Shown: positions 59,061 to 64,000 of the stretch, piece after piece
How positions within the stretch are numbered: position 1 is the stretch's first letter
Layout of the letters: the number at the start of each line of letters is the position of its first letter
NCBI GenBank assembly: GCA_949987565.1
Contig: OX465112.1
Location: 620,001-684,000 of the forward strand
Reading direction: 5' to 3'
Source of the DNA: Luidia sarsii
Taxonomy: Eukaryota; Echinodermata; Asteroidea; Paxillosida; Luidiidae
DNA: 64,000 nucleotides
Made by a program: the position numbers and the translations under genes
Notes under the pieces: model-generated
What the model saw: the letters and a program-made list of their open reading frames with translations, nothing else
The model's database searches: none
What the model was told of the DNA's origin: nothing

Positions 59061-60108
59061 AAGTATGCATAATTTTGCGTGTGTACATTGGATGAACTAT
59101 AGTATCCAAATAATTATACGCAGCTACCATGTTGCAGTTTCACCTATTGACTATAGTACATGTATATCTATTCCACGTTCCTTGTATTATCGGCCCGATC
59201 TGTCCAAACCACGAGAGATGTAACGCACTGAAACAAAAGCGGACGGAAGGCGAACTCACGGAAGAGCACCTCTAACGCTCTGTAAGGGCACAGATGCTGG
59301 CAATCTGGTTAGCCAAGTTTCTGGCCCCGTTCAAACAACCGTACTTCTTGACTATCGAACGTACGTAAAGGCGGTGCTCCATTTACACGACCCCTCTCCC
59401 CCCTCACACACACACACCAGTAAAGTCGGCAACACTGTGACAAAGACCATTCTCTTCCGAGGAAGAGCGCTGCAAGGAAATTGATCGGTATAAATTCGCT
59501 GACTCAAGTGCCTTAGTGCTTTCAATTCCCCGCGTGTCGTTGCTGCAGCTTCCAATGGGCTTTGTGCTAGTCACAGCCCCCCTCTCCCTACTGCTTCGCT
59601 CCGTTCATTCTGCACGGCTCGGCGCTGTTAACCTTTTACATCAATCAAAGGTTCGCGGGGGGGAGGGTTATTGACACACAATTGTCATCGGATTTATCAG
59701 GATGTTTGTGGAACGGGAAAGGGAAAGTATGGCTGCCTTTCAGCGATCACAGCAGCATCCACCAGGGACCGACGAATCGACGTGTCCTTAGAAACGGTCG
59801 GTAAGGGGAGTCATGGGAACTCTTGATGACCCCCAGCGAACAGTATTCAAACAATTCATTCCATGTCCGCATTCAGGTGACGATGTTCCTTCGCGCCCAA
59901 TAATGTGGGGTCGACTGTGTGTCACCTTTCTGCGCGGTTCCTATGCTCAGCTGCCGTTGTCAACGCCCCGGCTGTTTCCATCACACACGTGAACGAAATT
60001 CATGTCAGTTGATTCAATTCTACAGAGGGAGAAATCATGTTAGATTCCTGTCCGATCTTACATATCATCACTACCACACGCATGCATAACCTACATTTGT
60101 TTCATTCC
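59061..60108. other. No gene supported
   Basis: Mixed sequence. A (CA)n run near 59406 and a G-run near 59659. I see nothing else before the MITE. Confidence 0.5.
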
Positions 60109-60483
60109 TTAAAGGGATAACACAACATTCGTCGAGGTCAAAGAATAGCATCCATACGTTGTCTGATCCAACATATGAATAAAATAGCACACCTGCAAAC
60201 ATTTCAGCTCAATCCGCCAACCAAGTCTCAAGAATATAATGAAAACCGCTTTATTTGTTTCGCGAAAATGCAGCATTCAACGAATTTTTCCGAAAAAAAC
60301 GTTTAAATCTCGGTGAGCCGTAAACAATTTCTTTTACTCTTTTCTCTTAAAAACGCAACATTTTAGGCGGAAATATTTCAGCGCGAGGTTTCTGCTATAA
60401 CCATCTTTAAACTGTACAGGTTTTATGTAAATATGTCAACATTTCTGTTTTTCGATCTTACCAATGTTGTGTAGTGACTTTAA
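60109..60483 (+). mobile_element. Full-length 375-bp MITE with TTAA at both ends
   Basis: Starts TTAAAGGGATAACACAACAT and ends with CAATGTTGTGTAGTGACTTT then AA; the complement of the end reads TTAAAGTCACTACACAACAT. The ends are thus inverted repeats of about 25 bp with TTAA outermost at each side, as left by TTAA-targeting transposases. The interior is AT-rich and matches 41268-41649 throughout. No open frame of note; non-autonomous. Confidence 0.9.
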
Positions 60484-60837
60484 TCCGTAACTTGCCGCGC
60501 GTGCTTCTGGTATCTCACGCAGTGTGTCTTTGTCATTCAATTCATCTTCTGGCGCCACCTTTTCTTTTCTTTTTTATTTAAGGTGTGTTTTTCAAAGATG
60601 TCATGGGCTGGAAATGCGAGTGAGCGATTGGAGAAAACATTGGAAGGGGAGTGGAGGATCAGAAGAAAATGAATCCAAAAGCAATTAAGTTAATTCTGCT
60701 GAGTCAAGTTCCATGGGACAGCATCAGCAGAACTGTTTATTTTGTTTTGCATGAGCACAAAATGCTTTACTAATTACAATTTCAGCCAGAGGGATAGGTC
60801 TATGCAAAAGTGTTGCAAACTGCTTACTGACTAAAAT
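60484..60837. other. No gene supported
   Basis: AT-rich spacer. I see nothing recognisable. Confidence 0.5.
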
Positions 60838-60990
60838 GACCAAAATGCAAATAATATTATAAAATATTCGGAGGGGCCTGGCGTTTCGATCCTAGCATTT
60901 GAGAAAGGATACCATTTGAAGCAGACTTCAGTCTGAGAAAGGTCCTGCCTTTGAGAAAGCTACCATTTGAAGCAGACTGCCGGTCAAAGC
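60838..60990 (-). mobile_element. Copy 3 of the CGATCCTAGCAGG family, tandem doublet
   Basis: GGGGCCTGGCGTTTCGATCCT at 60873 opens the element, then GAGAAAGGATACCATTTGAAG and GAGAAAGCTACCATTTGAAG occur 50-60 bp apart, so an inner segment is present twice in tandem. The preceding CAAAATGCAAATAATATTA is the family's shared flank. Penelope-like elements often carry hammerhead-containing ends in tandem, which would fit, but coding remnants are absent. Confidence 0.6.
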
Positions 60991-61210
60991 TTTCTAATTA
61001 TTTCTGTCAAAGTGAAATTGTGGTCAGGGACCAAGTTCATGGAGCCGCTTAAGCATGAACAGATTAACTTAATCGAATCAGGCTGCCAGCAACAAAAATC
61101 CCCATGCCTTCTATGGCAAGAACCCCATATTCGAAAAGTATGGCCCATACGTTTTTTTTTCAGTGCATTCTCCTTGACGCAAAATCAGAATAACTATTAT
61201 GATGAAACGC

Positions 61211-61370
61211 GGTACCCGCCACTATACAGATTCGAATCCTCCACACGACCTCGACTAGCTCGATGGTCCAGCGGCTAAGACGTCTGCGCTAGAAAGCAGA
61301 AGTCGCGGATTCGAATCCCGCCCAAGCTGCCTGTACCTTTTTTAGCAGGCAATCGGGCAAAGTACTGTGT
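61211..61370 (+). mobile_element. Most complete copy of tRNA-like SINE family B
   Basis: Leader GGTACCCGCCACTATACAG with a box B-like ATTCGAATCC, then ACACGACCTCGACTAGCT, the full tRNA-like part (61257-61329), and tail TTTTTTAGCAGGCAATCGGG followed by CAAAGTACTG. Other copies at 36463, 43299 and 57118 each lack a different piece. The leader's own ATTCGAATCC word looks like a remnant of a second tRNA-like box B, suggesting a dimeric ancestor. Confidence 0.85.
61257..61329 (+). tRNA. tRNA-like head of SINE family B
   Basis: Acceptor AGCTCGA/CCAAGCT pairs 5 of 7, D-stem GTC/GAC, anticodon stem TCTGC/GCAGA perfect, T-stem GCGGA/CCCGC 4 of 5. The anticodon loop has 8 nt (GCTAGAAA), one more than normal. 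The triplet after T would be AGA (Ser-type), yet there is no long variable arm as real tRNA-Ser has. The A box TGGTCCAGCGG and B box GATTCGAATCC are both present, so pol III transcription is conceivable. Not a decoding tRNA. Confidence 0.5.
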
Positions 61371-64000
61371 TTAAATACACATCGTGTAAGGCAAAACCTT
61401 GTTGTTTTGAAGCAAATTCCTCACGCCGCAAAATCATATCATATCTATAGTGAATGAGTATGAAGTATACCGGTATTCCTGCTGACGACAAAAGGAAAAT
61501 GCACAAAGCATAATTTCCTAGATACTGGGTGTGGCTAACTCCTCTAAGCTTAGTGACGTGAAGTAAAACGTCACCGGATTCAGGGTACATGATTGCATAT
61601 ACAGACCACACTGCGAGAATGAATGGCGATCAATCGACCCCAATTCTCATGACGTCACATCGTGTTTATAATTATACAGAGGTCCATTCTTCAAAGATCG
61701 AAGGAAAAACAAAATATTTCATTCTCTCGTCAATCCTGTCCTGCCAAGCTTATCTCTCCTTTCACCATTCTTCTTCCTGCAAAGATAGCTGTGGAATGAC
61801 GTCAGTGGTAGATCTAGGCTGCAACGTCGCGTGTTTTTGGTGTGCGATTCTACAAGGGGTTGTGCGCGGGAACAAAAAGTTTACCTTTCTGTACGAATTT
61901 GCGCCGAGAGGGGGCGTCAAGGCCGGTGGATCTGTAGAAGGGGGTTAATCCCGGTTAATTGGTGGGGAGTGGGCTGGGTTGTGCCCCCTCGGCCAAGTCC
62001 CAAACGCTCGGTGGACACAAAAAGGGGCCGGCGTAAGACCTCTCACCACAGCCGTTACATTTCGAGCTAGGCGCTTGTCTGATATCGATTGACAGCCCGT
62101 TACATAACGCCTCCATCGCGGCCCCCGAGCTCACGCGGTATAGACCCGGTGATTAGGGTTGCTATCCGGTGACTCTCGGCTCAGACCGCAGTACAGCTCG
62201 CCTCGGTGGGTTGGGTAGACGGAGGAGTCGCGCTGGGCAACCCGCTTCACCTTCTGGAACACGATCGGAAGTCGAATCTCGATCGTCAAAGACTATCGAC
62301 TGTGAACCTAATCATTCCCCCGTGCTTTGTGTCTCTTTTTATTCATCGTAGACACCACAACTTTGGATTATTACACCGATTGTTCCTGCCGTTCAGTGAC
62401 GGTGCCAGTTCCCCTGGAGCTTCACTTTCATTTCCGGGTTGTACACTCACGGACGAAGGCTGCACCACAGAGACATATCATAGCTGTCGGGTACGTATTT
62501 CTCTTTATTTGTTGTTCTATTTTTAGGATTGATGTTTGCATAGTGTGCAGCGACGTGTTCTGTGTATTTTAGTCCTTGGGGGAATGCACTTGTAGGTTCA
62601 GTGGAAGTTGTATTTGCGCGGTCACGCAGGCTCCGCCGCACTGTTTGCGCACTGTTTGCGCGGAAGGGTATCTCCGAGAGGTGCAAATGGACCAGCAAAT
62701 GGAGGGGTACACAGCTTAGCCGTGCCAAGGGGAATTCAAATTTGATTTGACATGGATATGGGAAAGGTCGTTGGGTATACAACGGGAACTAGAGAGGGGA
62801 CCCATTTAGCAAACCGAATGGGCTCCTGGGGCTAGTTAAGTTAGCTGTACAGTTACCCACACTTGCCGCTGACTCCGCATCATATAGAGCGTGGATTTGT
62901 TTAATGTCTACTTCACGGCTTGAAGATTCGTTTCCCGTGGCAGAAACATGATCGTGAATGTTTGTTTCGGATGAGATTTCAGGCTACCCAGGGAGATGGC
63001 GGCTAGTCAATGGTGGTTTGAGGTGTCACCGTGTTAAAACATCACTTCTTGCATGCCTGGTTCTTTTCAGATCCACACACTAACTAAGCTCACATTACAC
63101 TCGCCCCCCACCTTCCTAATCCAGGATGGTAAATTGAGTTTGAGTAGGCCCCATAGCCCTTAACGAACCTCCAAGGATCGATCTCGGGCTCAGGGTTCGT
63201 ATCCATCTGACAAAACCTGAACATACAGGCTGTGGTTTGTCTCGGAATTCAAAGGTCTGTTGTCCTGATCAGCTTTCCACCAAGATAATGTGGCCAAACA
63301 CTAGATGCCTGTGACATTATAACGGGTATGAGAAATATGGCCTTAGCCTAAGCCCGAGCCTTATCTCGATCGAGTCGCCCACTAGGCGCTGTACAAATCG
63401 ACGGACTGAAGGTGTTGGGACAGAATCGCCGAGCCGACCTTTGATCTCACGGGCTCATCTGTCATGGTTGGGAGTTTGATGTCCGACGCAATGAAAAAGC
63501 CAAGCTTTCATAAAGCACTGATGTTATCCGTTGATATTTTTGGCCAACGTCTGTCAACACATGGCCATACATTTATAGCCACTTAGCACTGGGCTGCTTC
63601 ACATTACTCATGACCGGCACACGGGATTATTTTTAATAATGTGCCATTTCCAAAACTCGCTAAGCAATCGAGATCAATTAATAAGTGTGTAAATCAACCT
63701 GTAAGAGTACACTATATGAACAAGCGAGTCAAACCTGGCATAATCGGACGTCTTTCTGACCTGTTATCGTGTCACTTACTGTTTTGTGGTATAGGCTGAA
63801 AAGAGTCATGGTGTAAAACTTGGCCAATAGTGGTGCCCGGATTCGGAGGTCCCGGTGCATAGCAACACCAACGGCACTCCGAGTTCAAAGTGGATAGTCT
63901 GAAGTGTCGTGCACGTGGCATTGCTTGGTAGCCTAAATCTGAGCGGCCTGGAAATAGTCCACGCCGACCCACGGAAGTACGCTTGTCCAAACGGTGACGT
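61371..64000. other. No gene supported; one exon-like segment
   Basis: The segment 62352-62490 is preceded by a pyrimidine-rich acceptor (TTTTTATTCATCGTAG) and followed by GTACGTAT. It is open in two frames, but neither peptide is recognised. GTTTGAGGTGTCACCGTGT near 63025 resembles the 5' end of the SINE B copy at 57265. Nothing else supported up to the window edge. Confidence 0.45.

Overview
This looks like nuclear DNA from an animal, probably a marine invertebrate. Three things suggest this: very many long pyrimidine/purine microsatellites and minisatellites, CpG dinucleotides that are not strongly depleted, and several dispersed short repeats with tRNA-derived heads or terminal inverted repeats. 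I see no operons, no ribosome binding sites and no long conserved reading frames, so it is not bacterial or phage DNA. The exact taxon cannot be read from the window. A deuterostome or lophotrochozoan is a guess.

I cannot support any protein-coding gene. Almost all long reading frames lie inside simple repeats (for example 7.3-8.0, 11.7-12.4, 13.1-13.9, 32.1-32.7, 43.9-44.8, 47.6-48.5, 48.7-49.5 and 50.3-50.8 kb) and encode only low-complexity dipeptides. The remaining frames are short and show no motif I recognise. The window is best read as intergenic or intronic. A few places could be promoters or lone exons (about 5.07-5.29, 23.6, 41.99-42.30 and 62.35-62.49 kb), all at low confidence.

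The content is mainly mobile-element debris and tandem arrays. (1) A fold-back element fills 38053-39042: two 305-bp inverted arms about 98% identical, built from self-palindromic 53-bp subrepeats, a 380-bp centre, and a perfect GAGGAA direct repeat touching each end. (2) A roughly 375-bp TTAA-ended MITE has two full copies (41268-41649, 60109-60483) and one partial copy (10574 to about 10780). (3) A tRNA-Lys-like SINE occurs at 3340, 21334 and 54635; two copies carry a shared 150-bp module upstream of the tRNA-like part. (4) A second tRNA-like SINE with an 8-nt anticodon loop occurs at 36463, 43299, 57118 (minus) and 61211, plus a detached inverted tail at 43249. (5) A small family with the core CGATCCTAGCAGG and GAAACGTCAGG resembles the hammerhead-type motifs of Penelope-like elements (16755, 29008, 60838); a separate hammerhead-like core lies at 20630.

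Tandem arrays include a (GCCTCT)n hexamer array at 7.34-7.71 kb, a 91-bp minisatellite at 11.67-12.27 kb, a 35-bp one at 11.03 kb, a strictly periodic 38-bp one at 52.67 kb, old decayed arrays at 17.16-17.69 and 58.69-59.06 kb, and a 278-bp diverged tandem duplication at 53.57-54.08 kb. Long one-sided pyrimidine or purine tracts together cover several kilobases. The elements do not form a pathway. What links them is a mobile-element and slippage history.
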